Positions 47,333-55,580 of a stretch of DNA of 55,580 bases are shown here, piece by piece (the stretch's first letter is position 1; each line of letters begins with the position of its first letter). The notes beneath the pieces are model-generated. The model saw only the letters and a list, made by a program, of their open reading frames with translations. It searched no databases and was not told the DNA's origin. Source of the stretch: an aff. Roholtiella sp. LEGE 12411 (GTDB lineage Bacteria > Cyanobacteriota > Cyanobacteriia > Cyanobacteriales > Nostocaceae); the NCBI RefSeq assembly GCF_015206995.1, contig NZ_JADEXR010000028.1, positions 1 to 55,580 of the forward strand, read 5' to 3'. The translations under genes and the position numbers were made by a program.

Positions 47333-48517
47333 TTAGCGGTTAAAATTTGCAAAGAGACGGCGTAATAATCTGATTATGGGTGTTTCAATTTTGAGTCTAA
47401 AGGCTAGTATCTGGGTACGTTGTAGGAGATTGAAGTTGTTGTCGCTAACAAGAATTAATGCTTGCTCTCCATCCGGTAGCTTAGAGCCAAGACTTAACCC
47501 TTCAATGTTGTCTAGCAGCACATCTAGAGTTCTCAAATCTAACAGTAGTTTTTTCTGAACGGGTTTAATTTTTTGGGATTCAACTGCTAAAAGACTGTCA
47601 ATATGATGAATATCATCGGCTCCTTCTAAGGAAACCTGAAACAGAAAAATAGCAAATCCCAAGCCAGTAAAAGACCGCTCTAAACTTAGGAAGTGTCCTT
47701 GATTATCGAGTGCAAGTAAATCAGGTAATCCACTGGCAAACTTGCCAGTCACATTTAAAAACGGTGTAATTGGTTCAGTTTTGTAAAGAAATTCTTTTTC
47801 TGGCTGGTTGGTAAGCAAGTTATATTGCAAAATCCGACAATGAGTACCAATATTGGGTTTAGCTGCTGAGCCATCTTGAATTAGAGCATTTTCGGTAGCT
47901 GTGAACAGATGCTTTTTATCAGGTGTAATAGTAAGGCTTTCAAACGCCAAGTTATTGCGAATACCTTGCTGACTACTCTGATCAGGTAAAAACTTGTTTG
48001 GTATAGGTAGTGTTGTAATTTCTTTACCAGAAGATAGTAAAAACTCTTTAATAAAAGGATTAATCAATTTTCCGGGAGCACCTTCCGAAGAAATAAATAC
48101 AGTTGCTTTATTAGTTAAAGCTATACCTTCTGGATCGATGTTTCCAGGAGGGAATGTTTGACTCTTCTCATTTAATAACGTGGTTACACCAACAGGAGCA
48201 ACTCCACCATTTTTTAGCGCCCCTTTGCTGAGGTCAATTTTCAGAGTGTATAAACGGGCATTAGCTCTTTGTCCACGGTCATCGGATATGGCATAATAAA
48301 GTTCATTTATTGTGTCGTAGGTAATTCCAGATAACCCGCCGACTTCAGTTTTTTGGAAAGTTAATCCCTTCGGTAAAGAGGTTTCTCCAATAAACTCTAT
48401 ACCACTAACTTCAATAGCGCCTGTCGTTAATTTTGTGAATAAGAAGCTGATAATTAAAATCGGGATAACAAAGTAGAGAATTTGTGGCAAGGTAAAGATT
48501 TTTCTGATTAGCTGCAT
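47333..48517 (-). CDS. esterase-like activity of phytase family protein
   Basis: The 394-residue product has an N-terminal membrane segment (about 12-30, ILYFVIPILIISFLF) acting as signal or anchor, then a beta-propeller-like region (about 40-375) with GGLSGITYDTINELYYAISDD, NIDPEGIALTN and NIEGLSLG, which match the phytase-like (PF13449-type) family. Members are exported phosphoesterase-like proteins; in cyanobacteria they are often linked to phosphate scavenging, but no substrate is proven. No Pho box was identified by eye. It is probably monocistronic, with a ~180-bp gap to the gene upstream. Confidence 0.85.
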   Translation of the reverse strand: MQLIRKIFTLPQILYFVIPILIISFLFTKLTTGAIEVSGIEFIGETSLPKGLTFQKTEVGGLSGITYDTINELYYAISDDRGQRANARLYTLKIDLSKGALKNGGVAPVGVTTLLNEKSQTFPPGNIDPEGIALTNKATVFISSEGAPGKLINPFIKEFLLSSGKEITTLPIPNKFLPDQSSQQGIRNNLAFESLTITPDKKHLFTATENALIQDGSAAKPNIGTHCRILQYNLLTNQPEKEFLYKTEPITPFLNVTGKFASGLPDLLALDNQGHFLSLERSFTGLGFAIFLFQVSLEGADDIHHIDSLLAVESQKIKPVQKKLLLDLRTLDVLLDNIEGLSLGSKLPDGEQALILVSDNNFNLLQRTQILAFRLKIETPIIRLLRRLFANFNR

Positions 48518-48696
48518 GGAAAGCTATTGCTAAAATGTGAAAATCACAAATAAGATATCACCGAAACAGTACTGAGTTTCTCAAAGAATAATTACATATA
48601 AGACACAAGGGTTTGAAGCTTCTGTCTTGAGATATAGAATACACATTCTGCTATTTGAAGTGACGATTTAAATGCTTGAGCTTAAGCTATGGGGTT

Positions 48697-50154
48697 TTAC
48701 TTAGCACTAATATATTCATCCTGAACAAATTTGACGAGCCAGTCTTTCACACTACGGGTGGCGCGGCAGTCGTCTTCGTTGTAGCGTTGGATCACTTCTA
48801 GCAAGGTGCGATCGCCTGTTTGCAACCATTGATCATACCAGTAAATACACTTGGCTCCACTAGCTTCTTTATCACGCCACTCAAAGCCTAACCAACGAGC
48901 GATCGCTTTCAAGGCATAACTTTCTACTGGTAATGCTACACTTTGGGTTAATTGTTCGTACACATCTACAAATCGACTCAGGACGGGACGCACTGAGGAA
49001 TACGGAGTGCGGTAAAGCTTTGCTAGCCGTTTGACTGTATCAAATTCGTAGACACAAAAATGATAAATCGGCGCTTCGGGATATCGCCAAACTAAATCCA
49101 GAAATTGCTGCCAAATTAATTCTTCGTCTTCTGGTTTGTCTGCTAAGAAAGAATAAAACTGTTCTGTATTGGCTTGCCTATCAACGACCAAAACTCCTAA
49201 GAGATAATCTAAATCTAAGTCTGGCTGTGCTTCAATATCAAAGTAAAGCTCTATGGGTGCTGTGAATGTAATATCTGCCGTTGGTAAGGGATAGGGTAAG
49301 ATAAACGGTCGTCTTTCTAATGCAGATTGAGCTTGTACTACTAACTTGGGTGCTACTTCGCTGTCGAAACCAAGCAGGTTTTGTAGGGTGGTAGGACTAG
49401 TATCAGCGAGAGATTCCAGTGTGGTGATGTTGATGGTTTGGAGTTGAGTGTAGCGAATAGGTGTTACACCTGGTAATAGTGAGAGGTGTTGTTGAGTTTG
49501 GGCGATCGCATAACAATGACTGTACCAATGGCAAAGATTACACTTTTGACGTGAAATAAACACCTCTGGCGCAGTCGGTAACTCTAAAACTTGAATAAAC
49601 TCTTCCAGAACCTGCTGCATCGGTGGCGTCCATTTGAACAAATCTACCGCATAACTTCTGTCTTTGGTTCGTAACATCAGCCAAGCCGTTTCGGGTCTAC
49701 ATCCCTGCACTGTTGCTAATACTTGGGCGTGAAATGCAGCAACAACTTGATATTCTTGCTTGGGACGCTTACCTAACTCAATACTCGCCGGAAGGTAGAG
49801 CCAATCTCCGAAGCAGGACTGTCCTGGCTGTTTCACAAGTAAATTTGGACGGCTCAGCAGTGTGTATCTCTCAGAATAAGTTGCTAACAGCACTCCTTTG
49901 TGAATGTAATCAACACCACGCTGCATTAATTCTAAAGTCGCCGCTGCTCCCGCTTCTGAATTTCCGTATGGACTATCTGGTTGCTGATAAGTCAACTTTG
50001 CCAAGACACTCAGTTGGTGAGCTATTTTGTCCTGTTGCAGTTTCCACAGTAACTCATTAGGAGTATCTCGCTGACTTTGGTCAGCGTGAGTATCTAAAAA
50101 AGGTCGGCGCTTACAGCGTTGGTATTGTAGTAGGAGTTCGGCATTGATTAACAT
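48697..50154 (-). CDS. TM0106-family RecB-like nuclease with RNase H-like domain
   Basis: The 485 residues join a RecB/Cas4-type PD-(D/E)xK nuclease half to an RNase H-like exonuclease half. In the first, D117 and E126-x-G-K of IELGK fit the nuclease core, and cysteines C14 and C205-x2-C208-x5-C214 match the four-Cys iron-sulfur pattern of Cas4/AddB. A helix-hairpin-like linker follows (about 225-275). The second half starts at YFDIEAQPD (304-312; D306 and E308) and ends with YNEDDCRATRSV, a DEDD-type set. The role in DNA repair or recombination is inferred. The ATG has an AAAAGG site upstream. Confidence 0.88.
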   Translation of the reverse strand: MLINAELLLQYQRCKRRPFLDTHADQSQRDTPNELLWKLQQDKIAHQLSVLAKLTYQQPDSPYGNSEAGAAATLELMQRGVDYIHKGVLLATYSERYTLLSRPNLLVKQPGQSCFGDWLYLPASIELGKRPKQEYQVVAAFHAQVLATVQGCRPETAWLMLRTKDRSYAVDLFKWTPPMQQVLEEFIQVLELPTAPEVFISRQKCNLCHWYSHCYAIAQTQQHLSLLPGVTPIRYTQLQTINITTLESLADTSPTTLQNLLGFDSEVAPKLVVQAQSALERRPFILPYPLPTADITFTAPIELYFDIEAQPDLDLDYLLGVLVVDRQANTEQFYSFLADKPEDEELIWQQFLDLVWRYPEAPIYHFCVYEFDTVKRLAKLYRTPYSSVRPVLSRFVDVYEQLTQSVALPVESYALKAIARWLGFEWRDKEASGAKCIYWYDQWLQTGDRTLLEVIQRYNEDDCRATRSVKDWLVKFVQDEYISAK

Positions 50155-50481
50155 CCTTTTAAGTTAACAATAATTAGTACTCGCTGGCAGAAGCCCAGAC
50201 AACTAAAGTTCAGAAGTGGCGATCGCGTCCACACCCAATTTGTCGTTTCTTAGGTCTGTTGCAAAAGTATTTGTGGTTATTTAAAAGGCTAGCCTACTGT
50301 CAAACAGTCCGAAATCTACGACAAAAAGCTCAGAAAGCATTTATTGTTACTTATTAGGAGATAAAATTTGGCAGCGATCGCTTAAATTAATCTCATCCCT
50401 ACTTTTAGCGTTGCTCCTAGGACAAAGTACAAATATCTCTTATATTAATAGCCTGCAAACAGCAGATATCCCTTGTGAATT
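50155..50481. other. divergent promoter region between the nuclease and lyase genes
   Basis: 327 bp between divergently transcribed genes, holding two HIP1-type GCGATCGC sites (about 50219 and 50374) and a partial copy of the TTGCAAAAGT-type repeat arm near 50258. No gene is supported. Confidence 0.4.
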
Positions 50482-51678
50482 ATGACTAGTATTTCTGCAT
50501 CGTCAACCGAGCTGCATCGCCATCGAGAGCAATTTCCGGCTTTAGCAAATAAGACTTATTTCAACTATGGGGGACAAGGGCCGATGCCTCAAGGGGCAAT
50601 GGATGCCATTACCCAAAGTGAAGCTCACATCCAGCACATAGGGCCCTTTGGCAATGAGGCGTATGGCTGGATAGCCCCTCAAATTCAAGCTACCAGAGAA
50701 GCGATCGCCTCCGAGTTATATGTACCAACTCAAACAATTACTTTCACTGAGAATGTCACTGTTGGTTGTAATATCGCCATCTGGGGTATCGAGTGGCAGG
50801 CTGGCGACAATATCTTGCTTTCTGATTGCGAACACCCAGGTGTAATTGCCACTGCACAGGAAATTGCTCGCAGATTTGCTGTAGAAGTTACCACCTGTCC
50901 CTTGATGGCAACTTTAAATGAGGGCGATCCGGTAGAAGTCATTGCCCAATACTTGCGCCCTAATACCCGCCTAGTGGTGTTAAGTCATGTATTCTGGAAC
51001 ACGGGTCAAGTTTTACCTATTGACAAGATTGCTAAAATATGCAATACAAACAATTCTTTATTGCTGATTGATGCTGCTCAATCGGTGGGTGCATTGCCTT
51101 TAAACTTAACGGAATTAGGTGTAGATTTTTATGCTTTCACGGGACACAAATGGTTATGTGGCCCGGCTGGCGTGGGCGGTTTATATGTTAGACCAGAAAT
51201 ACGAGAAAGCTTGAAACCCACGTTTATCGGCTTGCGTGGCATTGTTGTAGATAGTGAATCTCAGCCTGTGAGTTGGCTTCCAGATGGGCGACGATACGAA
51301 GTGTCTACATTAGCTTATCCGTTATATGTGGGGTTACGGGAGGCGATCGCAATTCATCAACAATGGGGAACTTCACAGGAACGCTATGAGCAAATTTGCT
51401 GTAACAGTGAGTACCTCTGGCAAAAGTTGGTAGCGTTGGGCGATGTCAAATGTTTGGGAACTTCTCCACCCCAAAGCGGTATAGTCCCATTTCAACTAAC
51501 CAAGCAGCCCCAAGCAAGTCTCAAGTTAGTAGAATTCTTAGAGTCGCAAAAGATATTAACTCGGACAATTGCCAACCCTAGCTGTATACGCGCTAGCGTC
51601 CATTACTTTACTTTAGAATCTGAAATCGACCTATTGGTTAAGGCAATTCAAAGTTTTTGCCAAACACACGATCAGTAA
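50482..51678 (+). CDS. class V aminotransferase-fold cysteine/cystine lyase (C-DES-like)
   Basis: The 398-residue PLP enzyme has the fold of cysteine desulfurases. The PLP lysine is K223 in FTGHKWLCGPAGVGGLY, and the cofactor-Asp strand is LLLIDAAQSVGALP. The overall sequence closely follows the Synechocystis C-DES cystine C-S lyase as I recall it, including the N-terminal YFNYGGQG and TLNEGDP segments, rather than IscS/SufS, which need an active-site Cys loop absent here. C-DES releases a persulfide from cystine for iron-sulfur cluster formation in vitro. It stands alone, followed by an IS200/IS605 element. Confidence 0.82.
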   Translation: MTSISASSTELHRHREQFPALANKTYFNYGGQGPMPQGAMDAITQSEAHIQHIGPFGNEAYGWIAPQIQATREAIASELYVPTQTITFTENVTVGCNIAIWGIEWQAGDNILLSDCEHPGVIATAQEIARRFAVEVTTCPLMATLNEGDPVEVIAQYLRPNTRLVVLSHVFWNTGQVLPIDKIAKICNTNNSLLLIDAAQSVGALPLNLTELGVDFYAFTGHKWLCGPAGVGGLYVRPEIRESLKPTFIGLRGIVVDSESQPVSWLPDGRRYEVSTLAYPLYVGLREAIAIHQQWGTSQERYEQICCNSEYLWQKLVALGDVKCLGTSPPQSGIVPFQLTKQPQASLKLVEFLESQKILTRTIANPSCIRASVHYFTLESEIDLLVKAIQSFCQTHDQ

Positions 51679-51794
51679 GGTGTGCTCCAAAGTAATACTG
51701 CTGCTGCATTATGCTATCGTACCCATGCTGAGAACCTCCGGCTTTTAGCCGGGGGATGAAAGCTATCTGTCTGAAATATCCAAGCATTTTAGTT

Positions 51795-52208
51795 TTAGTT
51801 GCTTTTTTGATTCTCAATATATTGTCTAACAACCTCGGTACTCGCTGCACCAGTTGAAGCAACAAAGTAGCTAGGACTCCAGAGAGAAGGAAGCTTTTTC
51901 AGGTGTGGGAATTCACGTCTTAAATGGTGTGATGCCCTGCCTTTAATCCATCTAGCTACATCAGCAGGAGATTCATGCGTTGGGACATTTAAAAAACAGT
52001 GAACATGGTCAGGCATTATTTCTAAGGCGATAAGTCTCCACCCATGCTCAACTACTAACTCTAATATAATTTCTTGTAAACGCTGTGCGACTTCCTTTAT
52101 TAGCACAGCTTTTCGCCGTTTAGGGACAAATACAAAATGATAATTTAGGGATGAAACTGAGCCACTTGTGCGCCTGTATTCGTAGTCTGATGGTGATAAT
52201 TTAGCCAC
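51795..52208 (-). CDS. tnpA: IS200/IS605 family Y1 transposase
   Basis: A 137-residue HUH single-strand transposase. The metal-binding HVH is at residues 68-70 (MPDHVHCF), and the nucleophilic Tyr is Y130 in VVRQYIENQ. The N-terminal LNYHFVFVPKRRKAVL is typical. The start is GTG at 52208. It is divergent from tnpB with 66 bp between starts, which holds both promoters. Length and motifs suggest it is functional. Confidence 0.94.
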   Translation of the reverse strand: MAKLSPSDYEYRRTSGSVSSLNYHFVFVPKRRKAVLIKEVAQRLQEIILELVVEHGWRLIALEIMPDHVHCFLNVPTHESPADVARWIKGRASHHLRREFPHLKKLPSLWSPSYFVASTGAASTEVVRQYIENQKSN

Positions 52209-52274
52209 TAATTAAATGTTGTTGACTTCGGCTCTAACAACATTTATAGTAAAACATACAGGAGGGAAAAACAA

Positions 52275-53663
52275 GTGTATAAGACCTGTTCAATTAAAGC
52301 TAAATTCAGTGATGAAGAAACCGCTTTTTGGTTAAACCAGTGTGAAAATGCTAATAGCTTGATAAATTGTGCATTGTATGAAACTAAGAAAATTCATTAT
52401 GCCAAGCTACAAGAAAATGATAATGCTTTCACTACTTATTGGTATAGCGATGACTTGCGGAGTGGTTGGAAAACTTATAGATGCAGCACAACTTACCCAG
52501 AATTAGATTTAGTTCTCAAGCAGAATGTGCATTACAAAGCAATGGCTGCACAATCAGCACAACAAACGTTAAAATCAGTTGGTGAGTCTATTACAGCTTA
52601 CAACGGGCTGGTAAAGGCTTATTACAATGATGAGGTTGATAAACCATCTTTGCCAAAATATCGTAAAAAAGCAGGGCTAGCGGCTGTTACGTTTCCGCGT
52701 CAGGCTTTAAATTTTAATGAGGGATATTTCAAGCCTTCAATCAGTAAAGAGAGTAAACCAGAATTACTGACTGAGATTAGATTATATCTCCCGGATTTTA
52801 TTGATTCATCTTGGGTTAAGGAAGTAACAGTACGACCGAATTTCGGGCAACTATGGATTGATTGGGTAATTGATGATGGCAAAGAATCAATAGAAAACAA
52901 TCCCCAATTAGATTATACGCAAGCATGGAGTTTTGACCACGGCGGATCTAATTGGTTAACAGGTGTCTCAACCCGTGGGAAGAGTTTGATTATTGATGGT
53001 CGTAAACTCAGATCATTGAATCAAGGATACTCGCGTTTAGTCGCTAAATACAAGCAAGGGAAATCAGATTTTTACTGGGATTCCAACCTTGATAGAGTGC
53101 AACGCAAGCGGAATAATCAAATGCGAGATGCGATTAACAAAGCAGCGCGATTCATTATTAATCAGTGCCTTAATGACAAAGTGGGGAATATTGTTGTTGG
53201 TTGGAATGCTGGGCAGAAGCAAAATTCCAACATGGGTAAACGCAATAACCAGAATTTTATAATTATCCCTACCAGCCGATTAATTGAACGGCTGAAACAG
53301 CTTTGCCCGGAATACGGGATTACTTTAACAATTACCGAGGAAGCTTACACTTCTAAGGCATCATTTCTTGATTGCGACTCCCTGCCCAAACATGGTGAGA
53401 AACCTCAAGGGTGGAAAGCAAGCGGAAACCGCATAAATAGAGGTCAGTACAAAAGTCGTGATGGTTTCATTATCAACGCAGATTGCAATGGTAGTGCTAA
53501 CATCATGAGAAAAGTAGCCACACAGCTAGGCTTAGACCTAGCCGAGGTGGGTAGGGCAATTTTGACAGTGCCACAACGAATTGATTTGTTCAAGAGATTA
53601 AATAAATCATATCGTAAACGTTGCGAAGTGCGGCTTATAGCCGCCGTAGCAACATCAGTTTAG
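52275..53663 (+). CDS. tnpB: TnpB RNA-guided nuclease family protein
   Basis: The 462-residue protein has a RuvC-like core: D221 (SFDHGG), E355/E356 (TEEAYTSKAS) and D403 (NADCNGSANI). TnpB proteins cut DNA using an omega RNA made from the element's right end. The zinc-finger region between the last two motifs has only one Cys (LDCDSLP) in place of the usual two CxxC pairs, as in several cyanobacterial relatives. The start is GTG at 52275 with GGAGGG 8 bp upstream. The right-end hairpin begins 4 bp after the stop, so the guide RNA would overlap the gene's 3' end. Confidence 0.92.
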   Translation: MYKTCSIKAKFSDEETAFWLNQCENANSLINCALYETKKIHYAKLQENDNAFTTYWYSDDLRSGWKTYRCSTTYPELDLVLKQNVHYKAMAAQSAQQTLKSVGESITAYNGLVKAYYNDEVDKPSLPKYRKKAGLAAVTFPRQALNFNEGYFKPSISKESKPELLTEIRLYLPDFIDSSWVKEVTVRPNFGQLWIDWVIDDGKESIENNPQLDYTQAWSFDHGGSNWLTGVSTRGKSLIIDGRKLRSLNQGYSRLVAKYKQGKSDFYWDSNLDRVQRKRNNQMRDAINKAARFIINQCLNDKVGNIVVGWNAGQKQNSNMGKRNNQNFIIIPTSRLIERLKQLCPEYGITLTITEEAYTSKASFLDCDSLPKHGEKPQGWKASGNRINRGQYKSRDGFIINADCNGSANIMRKVATQLGLDLAEVGRAILTVPQRIDLFKRLNKSYRKRCEVRLIAAVATSV

Positions 53664-53721
53664 AATCCTCCGGCTTCTAGCCGGGGGAGATGTCAAAGAG
53701 GTCTAAAATCAAAAATCCAAT

Positions 53722-54804
53722 ATGGAACGCCCAATTTTATACATAGCTATAACTAACCACGGTTTTGGTCACGCTACCCGCGCAGCATCTGTAGCTGCGA
53801 CAATTCAAAAGTTATGTCCAGAAATATTGCTAATTCTAGCGACCACTGCCCCACGCTGGTTGCTAGAGTGCTACATAGAAGGCGATTTTATCCATCGTCC
53901 CCGTGCATTTGATTTGGGTGTGGTGCAAGCAGATAGCTTGACAATGGATAAAGAAGCGACTTTAGAAAAGTTACTGGATATTAAGCAGAATCAGAATTCG
54001 CTGATTGCTTCAGAAGTTAATTTTCTTCGCCAAAATCGTGTCAATCTCATTTTGGCAGATATTCCCTTCCTTACCTCTGGGTTTGCTCAAGCTGCAAACA
54101 TTCCCTGCTGGATGATGAGTAATTTTGGCTGGGACTTTATTTACCGAGATTGGGGAGGCGAATTTCCAGCAGTTGCTGATTGGATTAGTGATTGGTACTC
54201 AAAGTGCGATCGCTTGTTTCGTCTTCCCTTCCACGAACCGATGCAGGCTTTCAAGAATATCACAGATGTTGGCTTAACTGGTGGTTCACCCCGTTACTCT
54301 GCGGATGATTTACGCTCTATTTGGGGGATCACTGCACCAATGGAAAAAACCATTTTGCTGACTTTTGGCGGCTTGGGTTTACAGCAAATCCCTTACAATA
54401 ATCTGCGGAGATTTCCAGATTGGCAATTCATTGTCTTTGATCAATCCGCACCTGATTTACCTAATTTACTGAAAATTAGTAACCGTAAATACCGCCCTGT
54501 GGATTTTATGCCCATTTGTGAGCGAGTTATTTCTAAACCTGGTTACAGCACTTTTTCTGAAGCCACACTACTAGGAATACCTGTTGTTACAATCCCGCGG
54601 GAGGACTTTGCTGAAGCAACTTTTGTAATAGAAGGCGTATCTAATTACAACCAGCATCAAATTATCACACCATCTGAGTTTTTTCAAGGAAATTGGGATT
54701 TTCTCCATGAATCACCCCAACGACCAAAGCAATCCCAACCAATAGCTAAAGATGGTAATGAAGCGATCGCCCGTGCTGTTATCAACTACTTTCGCACTAA
54801 TTAA
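53722..54804 (+). CDS. GT28/MurG-like glycosyltransferase
   Basis: The 360-residue GT-B protein starts with AITNHGFGHATRAASVAATI, the HGxGHxxR loop of MurG-like enzymes, and has a C-terminal donor site SKPGYSTFSEATLLGIPVVTI. Similar sequences occur as the N-terminal part of plant arabinokinases and as stand-alone cyanobacterial proteins without a known acceptor. No signal or membrane segment is present. YjbQ follows after 12 bp, so the two are probably co-transcribed, an association whose meaning is not clear. Confidence 0.82.
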   Translation: MERPILYIAITNHGFGHATRAASVAATIQKLCPEILLILATTAPRWLLECYIEGDFIHRPRAFDLGVVQADSLTMDKEATLEKLLDIKQNQNSLIASEVNFLRQNRVNLILADIPFLTSGFAQAANIPCWMMSNFGWDFIYRDWGGEFPAVADWISDWYSKCDRLFRLPFHEPMQAFKNITDVGLTGGSPRYSADDLRSIWGITAPMEKTILLTFGGLGLQQIPYNNLRRFPDWQFIVFDQSAPDLPNLLKISNRKYRPVDFMPICERVISKPGYSTFSEATLLGIPVVTIPREDFAEATFVIEGVSNYNQHQIITPSEFFQGNWDFLHESPQRPKQSQPIAKDGNEAIARAVINYFRTN

Positions 54805-54816
54805 AGTTTAATATGT

Positions 54817-55230
54817 ATGACTCACTATCAAAAGCTACTAAAAATTTCTACTACTGGCAAATCTTTTCACAATATCACCGCAAAAGTTGAAGCTATTGTT
54901 GCAGAATCGGGAGTAGAAACTGGTCTTTGTACTCTATTTTTGCGCCACACTTCCGCTAGTTTAGTAATACAAGAGAACGCCGATCCTGATGTTCTTGTAG
55001 ATCTAGCTAACTTTATGGCAAAACTCGTACCAGAATCGGGCAAATATATCCACGATGCGGAAGGGCCTGATGATATGCCTGCACACATCCGTACGGCTTT
55101 CACCCACACTTCTGAACATATTCCCATTAATCGCAGTCATTTAGTCTTGGGAACTTGGCAAGGAATTTATGTTTGGGAACATCGCCAGCGTAGTCATACA
55201 AGAGAATTGATTGTTCACATTTCTAGCTAA
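54817..55230 (+). CDS. YjbQ family (UPF0047) protein
   Basis: The 137-residue protein carries the family motifs LFLRHTSASLVI, ENADPDV, HDAEGPDDMPAHI and LGTWQGIYVWEHR. YjbQ proteins form trimers with a His-rich site; an E. coli member has been reported to show thiamine-phosphate-synthase side activity, hence the database name secondary thiamine-phosphate synthase, but the true function is unsettled. Length is normal. It follows the glycosyltransferase by 12 bp. Confidence 0.92.
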   Translation: MTHYQKLLKISTTGKSFHNITAKVEAIVAESGVETGLCTLFLRHTSASLVIQENADPDVLVDLANFMAKLVPESGKYIHDAEGPDDMPAHIRTAFTHTSEHIPINRSHLVLGTWQGIYVWEHRQRSHTRELIVHISS

Positions 55231-55463
55231 TAAGGTTTTAAATTGAGAAATCTTGGTTAGTTTTCTTAAAGCGTTAATCTGTAGGTTTAAATGCTCTATT
55301 TATGCTGCGTGTATTTTGTGTATAATCTCGCAAAGTTAGAGTTATGTGCGTAACGTATATTAGCTTATTGATGTCAATTTGTTAACTAATAAGTTAAGTT
55401 TTTTATATTAATTTAATATTCGATATATTCTAAATTAAACTATTATTTATAGGGCAATACGGT
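55231..55463. other. AT-rich gene-free region
   Basis: No gene or structured repeat is visible. Near the end, a GGTTCAGTTAAGGC-like string (55461-55474) resembles insertion-sequence ends seen in cyanobacteria, but no second end is in the window. Confidence 0.25.
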
Positions 55464-55580
55464 TCAGTTAAGGCTAAAAGCGTTATTGATGATGTGAAAA
55501 TTTGGAGCCTCAACTCGCTGTCCAGTACCTCTGTGCTTTGGTTTTTTGGAGCGAAACTTTGATACAGGTTTTTTCACAAC
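55464..55580 (-). CDS. possible 3' end of a gene running off the right edge (perhaps a transposase)
   Basis: The minus strand is open for 38 codons from the window edge to a TGA at 55464-55466, with a basic stretch (RSKKPKHRGTGQR) and a tail ending NNAFSLN. This could be the C-terminus of an insertion-sequence transposase, given the GGTTCAGTTAAGG-type string at its end, but it is too short to identify. Confidence 0.2.
   Translation of the reverse strand, partial: VVKKPVSKFRSKKPKHRGTGQRVEAPNFHIINNAFSLN

Larger units (their letters stand above)
51735..53687. mobile_element. IS200/IS605-type insertion sequence with tnpA and tnpB
   Basis: Two divergent genes lie between near-identical subterminal hairpins: CCTCCGGCT-ttt-AGCCGGGGG (51735-51755) at the left and CCTCCGGCT-tct-AGCCGGGGG (53667-53687) at the right. 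Such hairpins are what TnpA recognises for single-strand excision and insertion. Exact cleavage ends cannot be fixed. There is no target duplication, as expected for this family. It lies between the C-DES-like gene and the GT28-like gene without breaking either. Confidence 0.88.

Overview
The window is chromosomal DNA of a filamentous, probably heterocyst-forming cyanobacterium (Nostocales-like). Supporting signs are many HIP1 octamers GCGATCGC (for example at 603 and 3463), a GGGCATK heptamer tandem repeat, dispersed Nostoc-type palindromes and MITE-like repeats, cyanobacterial families (DUF4079, the TIGR03492-type lipid-A-disaccharide-synthase-related protein, a C-DES-type cysteine/cystine lyase), multiple Ser/Thr kinases and numerous hybrid histidine kinases. 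The left edge is the 5' end of a 16S rRNA gene on the minus strand.

Layout. 1-5100: 16S 5' end, glyQ, a DUF4079 membrane protein, ComEC and tRNA-Ser(CGA). 5.2-10.3 kb: a CapA-like protein, a membrane-anchored Ser/Thr kinase and the lipid-A-disaccharide-synthase-related protein, separated by a repeat-rich gap. 10.4-20.5 kb: a signalling island with a LuxR-type response regulator, a PAS fragment, three receiver-histidine kinase hybrids, a lone receiver, a stand-alone methanogen-output-domain-1-like protein and a PAS histidine kinase. 20.7-22.2 kb: an IS4-type element nested inside a decayed ISL3-type element. 22.7-28 kb: a small secreted protein, gltX, tRNA-Asp and a DUF4214/RTX secreted protein.

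28.3-43.5 kb is a minus-strand surface-polysaccharide locus of the ABC-transporter-dependent type. Transcription runs Wzm permease, Wzt ATPase with carbohydrate-binding tail, a coiled-coil methyltransferase, a glycosyltransferase, a second methyltransferase, two gene remnants, a double glycosyltransferase, a polyprenyl-phosphate-sugar-synthase-like GT2, a GT-C-like membrane protein, GDP-mannose 4,6-dehydratase and two GT4 enzymes. The locus shows recent remodelling: a duplicated and decayed glycosyltransferase 3' end, a gutted methyltransferase and a 111-bp tandem duplication. The coiled-coil methyltransferase next to Wzm/Wzt suggests a capping and chain-length ruler analogous to WbdD but with reversed domain order.

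43.7-55.6 kb: two tandem paralogous Ser/Thr kinases sharing an unrecognised C-terminal domain, a phytase/esterase-like protein, a TM0106-type RecB/RNase-H nuclease, a C-DES-like lyase, an IS200/IS605 element (divergent tnpA and tnpB), a GT28-like glycosyltransferase and YjbQ. No CRISPR array or prophage was seen. The strongest candidates for something undescribed are the reversed coiled-coil methyltransferase ruler, the shared C-terminal domain of the paired kinases and the kinase/three-cysteine-protein/kinase module at 17.1-20.5 kb.
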